The position numbers and the translations under genes are program-made. From NCBI GenBank assembly GCA_035263865.1, contig DATFQX010000068.1, positions 1 to 64,000 on the forward strand: a stretch of 64,000 nucleotides of DNA, written 5' to 3'. The notes under the pieces were generated by a model, which saw only the letters and a program-made list of their open reading frames with translations, was not told where the DNA came from and ran no database searches. Shown one piece after another: positions 17,468-26,509 of the stretch. Origin of the DNA: VAZQ01 sp035263865 (GTDB lineage Bacteria; Pseudomonadota; Alphaproteobacteria; Rhizobiales; Xanthobacteraceae). Each line of letters begins with the position of its first letter. Within the stretch, counting starts at the first letter, position 1.

Positions 17468-18476
17468 TTCTCCTCCGGCTTGATTCCCAATCGCGCGACC
17501 AATTCTTTGACCGCCGGAATTTCCGACGCAAGACGCGCGGCGAGTTCTTCGGGCGTCCCGCCGACGATTTGATACCCGGCACGGTGCGCCTGCTCGCGCG
17601 CTTCGGGCGACTTCAGCGCCGCCCTGGTGGCGCTCGACAAAACTGCAATGATCTCGGGCGGAGTTCCGGCGGGTGCAAACAGCGCGTTGAACGTATCCGA
17701 GACGAAGCCGGGGAAGCCGGACTCGATCATGGTCGGCACGTCCGGCAGCGAAAACCAACGCTCCGCTCCGGTCACCGCGAGCGCCGTGAACTTACCTTCC
17801 TTGATTAGCGGCTCGACCGGCGCGAGCGCGACCGACCCAAGCTCGACGGTCCCTTCCAGCACCGCCATGGTCGCGGGACCGCGCCCCGGTATGGGATGTG
17901 CACCATATCGATGCCGGCGCGCAGCTTGAGCTGCTCGGCCGTGAGATGCGACTTCGTGCCCGCGCCCGGGCTCGAATAGTTGAGCGCGCCGGGTGCGGCC
18001 TTGGCGCGCGCGACGAGATCGGCGATCGACCTGATGCCGGAATCGGCGCGCACGAACAGCACGTTCGGCGCGTTGACCAGTTCGCAGATCGGCGCGAAGT
18101 CGGTCAATGGATCGTAAGGCAGGCTCTTGTAGAGCGCGGGATTGACCGCAATGGCGGTCGAGGTGAGCAGCAGCGTGTAACCGTCGGGCGCCGCGCGGGC
18201 CGCAATTCCCATGCCGGGATTGCCGCCCCCGCCGCCGCGGTTGTCCACAATCACCGATTGGCCGAGCGATCGCTGCAGGCCCACGGAGACGATGCGCGCA
18301 ATGATGTCGGTCGGCCCGCCGGCGGGAAACGGCACGATCAGCGTGATCAGCCGTTCGGGATAGGCCGCCTGCGCGAGCTCGCCAGCGAGCGACCAAGCGA
18401 TGGCGATCACGGCGGCCGCAAGCGCATGGCGCCGGCATACCCGCGCGGTCCATATTGGGCGTCCCCCAAAACGCAT
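17464..18476 (-). pseudogene. Bug/TctC-family receptor gene with a single-base frameshift
   Basis: From ATG 18476 a signal peptide (LAAAVIAIAWSLAGELAQA) is followed by YPERLITLIVPFPAGGPTDIIARIV, VIVDNRGGGGGNPGMGIAARAAPDGY and MVHIPYRGA. The frame then shifts near 17878-17885, where one G appears to be missing. The correct continuation is GPATMAVLEGTVELGSVALAPVEPLI to the C-terminus ARLGIKPEEK at 17464. It sits directly upstream of another frameshifted Bug gene with a 4-base stop/start overlap, so the pair was once an operon of two receptors. The start is chosen from signal-peptide position; the ribosome site is weak. Confidence 0.85.
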
Positions 18477-18752
18477 GGCTGCCCTGCGGTGGCGGAAAGA
18501 CCAGCCGCGTCTCATACGAAAATGTATTCCACTCAACGGCTTAACTCGCTTTGAGTCGGTTCCATCACGCCCACGGAACCGATTTTCAATACAGCGCATT
18601 TCCGGACGTCACGTGTGGCTGGCGGGGGCTTGACTCATCTCGTTGCGACTCTTCTGGTCCTGCGTCTGATCCACGCGAGCCTTGTGAGTGAAGTTTGGCT
18701 GATCGCCTCAAACGTTGTCGATGGCGTTCGGGGAAAACGGCGGGAGGTGGCG

Positions 18753-18959
18753 ATGGATTACGACTGGCTTTGGGTCATTCTGGCCGTGGGGGTGCTGGCC
18801 CCGGTCGGCTTCGTTCCGGTCGCACTGGCACGCGACGCGTGTGCGTGGTGGCGCGACTACCGCCGCGGGCGGCGTGACGGCGTGGCGTGGAACGTGAGTT
18901 ACGAGCGCTCGTCCGCGCCGGGAGGTGACCGCCCGCACCGCCGGGATCACGGCGGCTAG
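18753..18959 (+). CDS. Small single-span membrane protein, unknown function
   Basis: A 68-residue protein: MDYDWLWVILAVGVLAPVGFVPVALA forms one hydrophobic segment near the N-terminus, followed by an Arg-rich tail (WWRDYRRGRRDGVAW) and a polar end. GGGAGGTGG lies just before ATG 18753, supporting translation. A hairpin terminator at 19004-19029 follows. I do not recognise the family. Confidence 0.45.
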   Translation: MDYDWLWVILAVGVLAPVGFVPVALARDACAWWRDYRRGRRDGVAWNVSYERSSAPGGDRPHRRDHGG

Positions 18960-19003
18960 CCGAGCTTTGTGTGTCGAATTGTTGTGCGTTGTGGCGTGAG
19001 CGT

Positions 19004-19029
19004 AGGGCCGCCCTTGTGAGGGCGGCCCT
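19004..19029. terminator. Bidirectional hairpin between convergent genes
   Basis: Perfect 11-base arms (AGGGCCGCCCT at 19004-19014, complement at 19019-19029) with a TGTG loop, followed by TATTTCT. It lies just past the 68-residue plus-strand gene and just beyond the end of the minus-strand receptor gene. Confidence 0.7.
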
Positions 19030-19049
19030 TATTTCTGGTGCGCCTGTCG

Positions 19050-19789
19050 TTATTGCGCCCTGGCCCCGCTTGCGGGGCTGGCCTGGCGGGGAAACCAGCG
19101 TGCTTGCAGGCGCGCAAATTCGCCGTTCTCGCGCAACGTCGCGAGCGTGCGTTGACCGTTTCGCATAGTGGCTGATTCTCTTTGGCGAAGGCGATGCCGA
19201 GCTGCTCGTGGGTCGGCAATTGCAGCACGACCGCCAATTGCGGGCGATCCTTCACCAGCCACGAGATGACAGGAAAAAGTTTGATCACGAGACCGACGCG
19301 TCCAGCTTCGAGATCGTCGAGCGCGGTCGCGATGGCACGATACGGATAGTACTTGATGCCGGCGATGGCGCCTTCCGCCAAGAGACGCTTGGCGACGAAA
19401 TCGGACGTGTTGCCGGACTGGATACCGGCGGTCAGGCCGCGCAGATCGCCAACCGACGCGACGTTCGGCGTCAACCGGCGATTCACCGCCACGCCCTGGT
19501 TGAACTCGAGATAAGGCTTCGAAAACAGCACGACGGCAGAGCGTTCCGGCGTGATCGTCGTTCCCGAGATGACGGCGTCATAGTTGCCGGCGGCGAGGCC
19601 ATCGAAGATGCCGTTGAAGTCGTCGCCTGAATACCGCAGCGGCCGCAAAGTAAGGCGGAGCTGCGAGCAAATCGCGCGCATCAGCTCGATGTCGAAGCCG
19701 CTCGCCGAGTCCTCCTCGAGGACATCGAAAGGTGGATCGGGATAGGCGGACGCGACGATCAACGTTCCCGGCGTCGAGGTCAGGGCCAT
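19050..19789 (-). pseudogene. Polar amino-acid-type ABC substrate-binding protein, frameshifted and lacking signal peptide
   Basis: The frame from ATG 19789 encodes a bacterial extracellular solute-binding (family 3) core: TLIVASAYPDPPFDVLEEDSASGFDIELMRAICSQL, GLAAGNYDAVISGTTITPERSAVVLFSKPYL and KENQPLCETVNA. A one-base loss near 19150 then shifts the frame; the proper ending TLATLRENGEFARLQARWFPRQ continues in the next frame to 19050. The N-terminus begins at the mature domain with no signal peptide, so export is lost as well. No permease or ATPase gene is near. Probably a decayed gene. Confidence 0.75.
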
Positions 19790-19855
19790 GGGCCGCGCCG
19801 ATTGTTACACTCGTGCGGCAAGACGCTGGTGCGAAGGCGTGCCGTTCGCGAGGTC

Positions 19856-20713
19856 CTACTCCGCCGCTTCGCGCAAGGGCCGCGGATAAATGCGATCGTA
19901 GAGCTCAGGCCGTTGCCATTGCGGGCCAAGCACGCCCTGCTTGGCCGCGCAGGTCTCGGACGAGCCCACCTGGTCGCGCGTTGCGCGCAGGTAACGCAGC
20001 CGTTCGAGATTCACGTCCACCACCGCGGTGCCGGCGATCGTGCTCTCGAACAAGATTTCCTCCGGCGAGGCGACCATGGCGAGCCCGCGCTCGGAATGGT
20101 CGAACAGGTTTTGCGTCGTAACCACGATCGCCAGATTCTCGATCGCGCGCGCCCAAATGAGCGTGCGCCAGGTCGCCCACAGCCTGCGCTTGTCCTTGCC
20201 CGCCGGCATGAAGATCAACTCGGCGCCGCGCAGCGCGAGCGCGCGCGAAACCTCGGGCATGTAGACCTCGCTGCACATGGCGAGCCCCACTTTGCCGTGC
20301 GCGGTGTCGAACACTGGGAATTCGTCGCCCGGCACCCACTGGAATTCCCATGCCGGCCCGCCGGTATAGATCCAAGGCCCGTTCGGGTGCGTGCGGTGGT
20401 AGCGCGCCGGCGCGCGGCCGTCGGGATAGGCCATGCAGATGAGGTTGTGGGCGGTCGCGGCTTTGGCATCGATCGGCGCGATAGTGCCGAACACGACGTG
20501 CGTCTTGTGCTTCGCCGCCGCTTCGACCATGGCCGCGGTCGGGTCGAACGTCGCCGGCATGCGCCACGGCCCGGGATAGGTTTCCGGGAAGCAGACAAAT
20601 TGCGCGCCTTCCTCGGCCGCGCGGGCGATGGCGCGCTCGGCGTCGGCAATATTGGCGGCATCGCCAGGCGGCGCATGGCAGATCGGTTGCACCACTGCAA
20701 TGCGGAAGGTCAT
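19856..20713 (-). CDS. Carbon-nitrogen hydrolase (nitrilase-fold) family protein
   Basis: A 285-residue cytosolic protein of normal family length. MTFRIAVVQP begins the fold; catalytic Glu44 sits in CFPETYPG and nucleophile Cys147 in GLAMCSEVYMP. The usual Lys of the E-K-C triad (YxKxH) reads Arg107 in ARYHRTHPNG, which may be a subfamily trait or may lower activity. RALALRGAELIFMPAG and WRTLIWARAIENLAIVVTTQN are typical later motifs. These enzymes hydrolyse amides or nitriles. GAGGAG lies about 8 bases before ATG 20713. It lies downstream of an MFS transporter on the same strand, which may carry its substrate. Confidence 0.85.
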   Translation of the reverse strand: MTFRIAVVQPICHAPPGDAANIADAERAIARAAEEGAQFVCFPETYPGPWRMPATFDPTAAMVEAAAKHKTHVVFGTIAPIDAKAATAHNLICMAYPDGRAPARYHRTHPNGPWIYTGGPAWEFQWVPGDEFPVFDTAHGKVGLAMCSEVYMPEVSRALALRGAELIFMPAGKDKRRLWATWRTLIWARAIENLAIVVTTQNLFDHSERGLAMVASPEEILFESTIAGTAVVDVNLERLRYLRATRDQVGSSETCAAKQGVLGPQWQRPELYDRIYPRPLREAAE

Positions 20714-20828
20714 GGTGGCTGCTCCTCTATCATCCTTGCGACTTTTGCCCGCCAGATTGAAGCGGGCGCGTGTTGCGGTCAAGCAAACCGCGCCGAGCGG
20801 GATCCTTGACGGAACACCAGCGTGCTGA

Positions 20829-22007
20829 TCATCGCCAGATTGATGGCGTTGGCGACAATCCCGGCGGCAAAGGCCGGCGCATATAGGTGCCGTAGTGATC
20901 GTAAAGCGCGCCCGCGAGCCACCCTCCGATCGCCATGCCGCTGCCGCTGCAGAAAAGAAATGTCGGGATGCGCCAGTATGCCTGCGAGGCCGGAAAGAAC
21001 TCGCGAATGGCCAGAATGTAGGCTGGGATGATGCCTGCAAAGCCCAATCCGAACGCCGCGGAGACCGCGAACAGGCCGATTTCATCCTGCGTGAACATGA
21101 ACGCCGACATCGCGGCGATCTGGCACGTCGAACCCGCAAGTACAGTGTTGAGGCCGCCCATGCGATCGGAGATCCAACCCCAAAACTGTCGGCTGACGAA
21201 GGCCGTCCCCAGCAGCACCGACAGCATCGCCGCGCCGTGCGAAGCGAGGATGCCGAGATCGCTGCAGAATGCGGGCAAATGGGCCTGCGGCATGCCCATC
21301 GGAACACAGCAGAGGATGCCGGCGGCCGCCATCACGGCGAAGACGAGATTGGGCGGCCAGCCCATCACGGTGTAGGGCGTCGAAGTCCCGCCGAGCGCGC
21401 CGATCGGCGGCAGCTCCGGCGGCGGTCGCAGGAACATCGCGGCCAGCGGGACGACCACGGCGACCTCGATCAACCCGAAATAGAGCATCGTCTGCCGCCA
21501 GCCCGCGTAGGCCACCGCGCGCTCGAAGATCGGCGGCCAGATCGCGCCGGCGAAATAGCTGCCGCTCGAAATCAGCGCGAGCGCAGAGCCGCGCCGGCGA
21601 TCGAACCAGCGGCTGACATAGACGTAGAACGGCGCGTTCATGCCGCCGACGCCGAGAAAGCCGACGAACAGCCCTTGCCCGACATAGAGCTGCCAGGTCG
21701 CGCCGCCGGTCGACAACGCAAGCCCGATGCAGATCATCACCGCGCCCGTGATCACGGTGGCGCGCACGCCGACGCGTTCGGCGACGTAGCCCATGGCAAT
21801 ACCGCCGGTACCGAAGCCGAGCCACGCCAGCGCCGTCGCGAACGCCGGAACGGAGCGCAGGCCGCCTTGCTCGGCAGCAATCATCTTGAGCGCAATAATC
21901 GTGATCCACGGCGCGCCGAAGGACAGCGCCAGGACCACGAGCACCACAGTCGCAACGATCCAAGACCCGCGCGTTTCGACGGAGGGCACGCCTATTGGTT
22001 GGTGCAT
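20829..22007 (-). CDS. MFS transporter, C-terminus frameshifted
   Basis: A 392-residue membrane protein with about 12 hydrophobic segments, an MFS motif A-like loop (GYVAERVGVRA) and WFDRRRGSALALISSGSYFAG. It resembles the monocarboxylate/oxalate-formate antiporter branch of MFS. Near 20880-20885 a TATAT tract seems to contain two extra bases: the current frame ends in MRRPLPPG..., whereas the other frame reads APAFAAGIVANAINLAMIST and ends at a TGA at 20779-20781. The intended protein is thus about 409 residues and the last helix is altered here. It precedes the nitrilase-fold gene on the same strand. The start at ATG 22007 has a weak ribosome site. Confidence 0.75.
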   Translation of the reverse strand: MHQPIGVPSVETRGSWIVATVVLVVLALSFGAPWITIIALKMIAAEQGGLRSVPAFATALAWLGFGTGGIAMGYVAERVGVRATVITGAVMICIGLALSTGGATWQLYVGQGLFVGFLGVGGMNAPFYVYVSRWFDRRRGSALALISSGSYFAGAIWPPIFERAVAYAGWRQTMLYFGLIEVAVVVPLAAMFLRPPPELPPIGALGGTSTPYTVMGWPPNLVFAVMAAAGILCCVPMGMPQAHLPAFCSDLGILASHGAAMLSVLLGTAFVSRQFWGWISDRMGGLNTVLAGSTCQIAAMSAFMFTQDEIGLFAVSAAFGLGFAGIIPAYILAIREFFPASQAYWRIPTFLFCSGSGMAIGGWLAGALYDHYGTYMRRPLPPGLSPTPSIWR

Positions 22008-22270
22008 TATTCGGCCGTGCCTGTTCGATATGCGGGCGAATCTACTGCGTTCCCGGTCATACCGCGAGGCCGCAGCGTTGGGGGCAGCCTTGTGCAAAAC
22101 GAAAGGCGAGCGTGCAAGAGAGAGGCAGCGAAAGCACTTCCACTGAGGCGCGACGCGCCGGGCCTGTGGACAATCGGCGGATAAGCTGTTGACCATTTGT
22201 TGGATCGGCCGGTGCCGCCTCTGGATATTCCGCGGTGAATCACGGGGATGAAACAGGAGAGCTGAGGCCC

Positions 22271-23308
22271 ATGCCGAAACCTTCGCGCATGCGCGACACA
22301 ACCGCGGTTGCGCGGCTCTCGGGCGACGCCGCGACGGTGCAGAGAATCGCCGATGCGCTTGCCACGAGCCCGACGGCCGAGGAGATCGCCGTCGTGGTCT
22401 TCGAGGATGCGTCCGGGCGCTGGTCATTGGCCGTCCATTTCCGCCAGCGCCCCGATGAGACCGCCGTGCGCGCCTTGATTGTATCCGCGGCTGGGACCGC
22501 GGTGGCCCAGGCGCTGAGCTTCGAGACGCTCGCGCCCACCGATTGGGTCGACAAGAGCCGCGAAGGCCTTGCGCCGGTCGAGGCCGGACGTTTCGTCGTG
22601 CATGGTGCACATGTCCGCGAGCGCGCGCGAATCATTCGCATTGGCATCGAGATCGATGCAGGCCTTGCCTTTGGCACCGGCCATCATGGCACCACGCGCG
22701 GCTGCCTGCTGGCGCTCGATCGGATCATCAAGGAGGAGAGAAACGAAAGGGCCCGTTCGCCCCCGCGCAAGCGGGGGTCCAGGGGCCACAGACTGGGGCT
22801 CCGGGTCCCCGCTTCCGCGGGGACGAACGGAAAGAGGATGCGGTCGGCCGTCGCGCTCGACGTCGGCACCGGCACCGGCGTGCTGGCCATCGCCGCCGCC
22901 AAGGCTTTGCAGCGACCGGTGCTGGCCAGTGATGTCGATCCGCGCGCGGTGGCGATCGCGCGCGACAACGCGCGCATCAATCGCGTCGGCGGGACGGTCG
23001 CAGTTCTTCACGCCGCGGGCCTGCGCGACGCCGCCTTCCGCGCGCGCGGTCCTTACCAAATAATCTTCGCCAACATCTTGCTCGAGCCGCTCAAAGCGCT
23101 CGCGACGCCGGCGGCGCGGCTCCTCGCGCCCAACGGCCGCCTGGTGCTCTCGGGCCTGCTCACGGCAGATGCGGACGCTGCGCTCGCCTGCTATCGCGCG
23201 CGCGGCCTCGCGCTCGTGCGCCGCATCCGGCTCGACGGCTGGACGACGCTCGTCCTCATGCGCCCAGCGGCGAGGCGCAGCATGCGACACGCTCGAAGCA
23301 TAGGCTGA
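22271..23308 (+). CDS. prmA: Ribosomal protein L11 methyltransferase, carrying an in-frame repeat insertion
   Basis: A 345-residue SAM-dependent methyltransferase that methylates ribosomal protein L11 in the cytosol. After an N-terminal substrate-recognition domain come AGLAFGTGHHGTTRGCLLALD (residues 130-150, the PrmA signature) and the SAM-binding ALDVGTGTGVLAIAAAKAL, then IIFANILLEPL with the NxxxxPL-type catalytic motif. Between them, about residues 162-188 (bases 22753-22830) are encoded by a copy of the dispersed palindromic repeat; it is 78 bp long and keeps the frame. ATG 22271 follows AGGAGA by 10 bases; GTG 22235 is an alternative start. The inserted loop is Arg/Gly/Pro-rich and probably surface-exposed. 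Confidence 0.85.
   Translation: MPKPSRMRDTTAVARLSGDAATVQRIADALATSPTAEEIAVVVFEDASGRWSLAVHFRQRPDETAVRALIVSAAGTAVAQALSFETLAPTDWVDKSREGLAPVEAGRFVVHGAHVRERARIIRIGIEIDAGLAFGTGHHGTTRGCLLALDRIIKEERNERARSPPRKRGSRGHRLGLRVPASAGTNGKRMRSAVALDVGTGTGVLAIAAAKALQRPVLASDVDPRAVAIARDNARINRVGGTVAVLHAAGLRDAAFRARGPYQIIFANILLEPLKALATPAARLLAPNGRLVLSGLLTADADAALACYRARGLALVRRIRLDGWTTLVLMRPAARRSMRHARSIG
22753..22830. repeat. Dispersed CCGTTCG...CGAACGG palindromic repeat, copy 2, inside prmA
   Basis: A 78-bp unit (26 codons exactly) with the same ends and inner hairpins as the intergenic copies at 16328-16406 and 28914-28976: CCCCCGCGCAAGCGGGGG and CCCCGCTTCCGCGGGG. It lies within the coding frame of prmA between the two SAM-binding motifs and adds no stop codon. 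Confidence 0.85.
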
Positions 23309-23373
23309 CGCATTGGCTTGGCGCGAGCAGGCGGGTCATTGCCGGCCTGCAACGGGCTCAATAGATTGCGGCC

Positions 23374-25209
23374 ATGTTCGAAGCCCACTTCCAGTCGTTC
23401 GAAAATCGAGCCGAGCGCGGCGCCAGCGCACCTCGCGTGGCGGCACTGCGCACCGAGCTCGCGCGGCGCGGCCTGACCGGCTTCATCGTACCGCGCTCGG
23501 ACCGCCACCAGAACGAATATGTGCCCGCCTGCGAGCAGCGCCTCGCCTGGCTCACCGGCTTCACTGGCTCGGCAGGCATCGCCATCGTGCTGATGGAACG
23601 CGCCGTGCTCTTCGTGGATGGGCGTTACAAGTTGCAGGCGTGCGAGCAGGTTGACACCTCGCTATTTGCAATCGAGCACGTGATCGAGATGCCGCCGCAT
23701 CGCTGGATCGAGGAGAACCTCGCGGCAGGTGACCGGCTCGGCTACGATCCCTGGCTGCACACGGTGGAGGCCGCGGAGCGGCTAGAGAAATCCTGTGCCG
23801 CCGCCGGCGCGAAGCTGATCGCGATCGACCCAGACTTGATCGACCTCATTTGGGCCGAGCGCCCTGCCCCGCCAATCGGAGCGGTCACGTTGCACGATGT
23901 GCGCTTCGCCGGCGAAGACGCAGGCGAAAAGCTTGCCCGTATTCGCACCGAACTGACGAAGCTCCGCGCTGACGCGCTCATCGTGTCGGACCCGCACGCC
24001 GTCGCCTGGACATTCAACATCCGTGGCGCCGACGTCGCACACACGCCGCTCCCGCTCGCCTTCGCCATCGTGCCGCAAGCAGGTCGGCCTTCGCTCTACA
24101 TAGACGGCCGCAAGCTGTCGCAGCAGGTGCGCAGCCGCCTCGAAGCACTCGCCGACGTGCGCGAGCCGTCGGAGTTCGCGCCGGCGCTCGAGACGTTGGG
24201 CGGGCGAAAAGCGACCGTGCGCCTCGATCAAGCCACCGCCGCCGACGCGCTGGCGCGCCTCGTCACCAGCCACGGGGGCAAGGTGGCACGAGGCGCCTGT
24301 CCGATTGCGCTGATGAAGGCGGTCAAGAACGAAGTCGAGATCGCCGGCGCGCGCGCGGCGCACATCCGCGACGGCGCCGCCGTCACCCGCTTCCTTGCCT
24401 GGTTTGATCGCGAGGCGCCAGGGGGCAGCCTAACCGAGATCGATGCGGTGGCGGCCCTCGAAAGCTTTCGCCGCGAGACCGGGCTGCTCAAGGACATTTC
24501 ATTTCCCACCATTGCGGCCGCGGGCCCCGACGGCGCGATCGTGCACTACCGCGTCACCACGCACAGCAATCGCGTCATTGCGCCAGATGAACTGTTTCTG
24601 ATCGACTCGGGCGCCCAATACGAGGACGGCACCACCGACGTCACCCGTACCGTTATTGTCGGCAAGCCGACCGCCGAGATGCGGGACCGCTTCACCCGCG
24701 TGCTCAAGGGCCATATCGCCGTCGCGCGCGCAATTTTTCCCGAGGGAACCACTGGCGCGCAGCTCGACTCGTTTGCGCGACAGTTCCTGTGGACGCAGGG
24801 CCTCGACTTCGACCATGGCACTGGCCATGGCGTGGGCAGCTATCTCTCGGTACACGAAGGTCCCGCGCGCATCTCCAAGCTCGGCACCACCGCGCTCAAG
24901 CCCGGTATGATCCTGTCGAACGAGCCTGGCTATTACAAAAGCGGTGCCTATGGGATCCGCATCGAGAATTTAGTGCTGGTGGTTCCCGCCACACCGGTCG
25001 GCGGAGCGGAAAAACCGCTCAATGCATTCGAGACGCTTACACTCGCGCCGATCGATCGGCGGCTGATCGCATCCGAGATGCTCACGCCCGAAGAGGTCAC
25101 CTGGCTCGATGGTTATCACGCCCGGGTCTGCGATACCCTGTCGCCGCTCCTTGACGATGCGACACGCACGTGGCTCGCGGCCGCGAGCCGTGCGCTCGAG
25201 CGAAGCTGA
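23374..25209 (+). CDS. Xaa-Pro aminopeptidase P family metallopeptidase (M24B)
   Basis: A 611-residue cytosolic peptidase with the long three-domain layout of eukaryote-like aminopeptidase P: two creatinase-like N-terminal domains (GLTGFIVPRSDRHQNEY near 33-49; LRADALIVSDPHAVAW near 198-212) and a C-terminal pita-bread catalytic domain. The two metal ions would be held by Asp411 and Asp422 (LIDSGAQYEDGTTDVTRT), His485 (HGTGHGVG), Glu517 (LSNEPGYY) and Glu531 (GIRIENL); all are present. It removes N-terminal residues before proline. The length is typical of the family. The MFS gene downstream starts 18 bases after the stop. Confidence 0.92.
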   Translation: MFEAHFQSFENRAERGASAPRVAALRTELARRGLTGFIVPRSDRHQNEYVPACEQRLAWLTGFTGSAGIAIVLMERAVLFVDGRYKLQACEQVDTSLFAIEHVIEMPPHRWIEENLAAGDRLGYDPWLHTVEAAERLEKSCAAAGAKLIAIDPDLIDLIWAERPAPPIGAVTLHDVRFAGEDAGEKLARIRTELTKLRADALIVSDPHAVAWTFNIRGADVAHTPLPLAFAIVPQAGRPSLYIDGRKLSQQVRSRLEALADVREPSEFAPALETLGGRKATVRLDQATAADALARLVTSHGGKVARGACPIALMKAVKNEVEIAGARAAHIRDGAAVTRFLAWFDREAPGGSLTEIDAVAALESFRRETGLLKDISFPTIAAAGPDGAIVHYRVTTHSNRVIAPDELFLIDSGAQYEDGTTDVTRTVIVGKPTAEMRDRFTRVLKGHIAVARAIFPEGTTGAQLDSFARQFLWTQGLDFDHGTGHGVGSYLSVHEGPARISKLGTTALKPGMILSNEPGYYKSGAYGIRIENLVLVVPATPVGGAEKPLNAFETLTLAPIDRRLIASEMLTPEEVTWLDGYHARVCDTLSPLLDDATRTWLAAASRALERS

Positions 25210-25227
25210 AGCGGTCGGATCGATCCA

Positions 25228-26445
25228 TTGCTCGAGCCGGCGCCAAACGGGTGGGCTAAAGATGAGGCGCGTACACCCTGGCGCCTGCTCGCGCTGTTGA
25301 TCGCGATGGCCGGCATGAGCTCGCTTTCGCTCAATATCCTGGTGCCGGCGATCCCAGGGCTTGTGACGAAGTTCGCCGCCGATCCCGCCACCGTGCAGCT
25401 TGCAGTGTCGCTTTATCTCATGGGGCTAGCCGCGGCACAGCTCGTATTCGGGCCGCTGTCGGACCGCTTCGGCCGCCGCCCGGTCGTGCTCGCGGGACTT
25501 GCGCTCGCAACCATCGCCAGCACGGCTGCGATCCTCGCCGCGAACATCGCAAGCCTCGTCGCCGCGCGCGTCGCGCAATCGCTCGGCGCATCGACCGGAC
25601 AAACCATCGGACGGGCGATCATCCGCGATCTCTATGACCGCGAACATGCCGCCTCCATGATCGGGCTGGTGACTTCGGTCGTGGTGCTGATGCCGATGCT
25701 GGCGCCTCTCATCGGGGGCATTCTTGATACGCTGTTCGGCTGGGAAGCGATTTTCGTCTTCACGGCGATTCTCAGTTTCATCGTATTCGCCTGGGCGGTA
25801 CTGGCGTTGCCAGAGACCCGTAACCTGTCATTTGCGCCGAGTTCGACAGTTCGTTTCCGCGACGATCTCGCGGCGCTCGCCGCAAGCCCACGTTTCTTCG
25901 GCTACGCGCTCTGCGCTGGGCTTGGATCGGCACCATTCTTCAGTTTCGTGGGCGCGGCGCCGTATGTGGTCGTAGGCATGCTGGGACGGACATCAGCCGA
26001 GTACGGCTTGTGGTTCTTCGTCCCCTCGATCGGGTTCATGGCCGGCAATTTCGCGGTGTCGCGGCTGACGGCACAATTCGCGATCCATATTTTGATCTGG
26101 TGGGGCATCGCGCTGACGATTTTTGGCTGCTTGCTCGCCGTGCTGGTCTATGTCGCGCTGCCGGGATGGGAGATGGCCACGATTTTCCTGCCCCAGATCG
26201 TCATCGGCTTCGGCAATGGTCTGTTGCTGCCGACCTCGGTCGCCGGCGCCGTCAGCATCCGGCCGCAAGTTGCCGGCAACGCCTCCGGTGTCACCGGCTT
26301 CATCCAGATGGCGATCGGCGCAGCCGCAGCGCAGCTCGGCGGACAGGTCGTGGCGCACGCGGCAGGCGGAATGCCCATGCTGCTTCTCATGCTGGCGTTC
26401 GGGATCGCGACGGCGATCGCCGTTTTCACGCTGGTGCGGCGGTAG
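25228..26445 (+). CDS. MFS transporter of the Bcr/CflA drug-resistance type
   Basis: A 405-residue protein with 12 predicted membrane spans. WRLLALLIAMAGMSSLSLNILVPAIPGL starts span 1; FGPLSDRFGRRPVVLAG is MFS motif A between spans 2 and 3; ARVAQSLGASTGQTIGRAIIRDLYDREHAASMIG matches the span 4 region of the Bcr/CflA subfamily. Such pumps export drugs such as bicyclomycin, or metabolites, by proton antiport. The only in-frame start upstream of span 1 is TTG 25228, 18 bases after the aminopeptidase stop; ATG 25306 would cut span 1. Co-transcription with the peptidase gene is likely. Confidence 0.87.
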   Translation: MLEPAPNGWAKDEARTPWRLLALLIAMAGMSSLSLNILVPAIPGLVTKFAADPATVQLAVSLYLMGLAAAQLVFGPLSDRFGRRPVVLAGLALATIASTAAILAANIASLVAARVAQSLGASTGQTIGRAIIRDLYDREHAASMIGLVTSVVVLMPMLAPLIGGILDTLFGWEAIFVFTAILSFIVFAWAVLALPETRNLSFAPSSTVRFRDDLAALAASPRFFGYALCAGLGSAPFFSFVGAAPYVVVGMLGRTSAEYGLWFFVPSIGFMAGNFAVSRLTAQFAIHILIWWGIALTIFGCLLAVLVYVALPGWEMATIFLPQIVIGFGNGLLLPTSVAGAVSIRPQVAGNASGVTGFIQMAIGAAAAQLGGQVVAHAAGGMPMLLLMLAFGIATAIAVFTLVRR

Positions 26446-26509
26446 AGCTGCCGGTCGCAGCCATCATCCCGTCCAGCTTGCCCCGATCAGCAGATCGACG
26501 CGGGCAGCA

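Noticed and set aside
20895..22184. A 429-codon plus-strand frame opposite the MFS transporter
   Set aside because: The translation is highly charged low-complexity sequence; the minus strand shows a real 12-span transporter.
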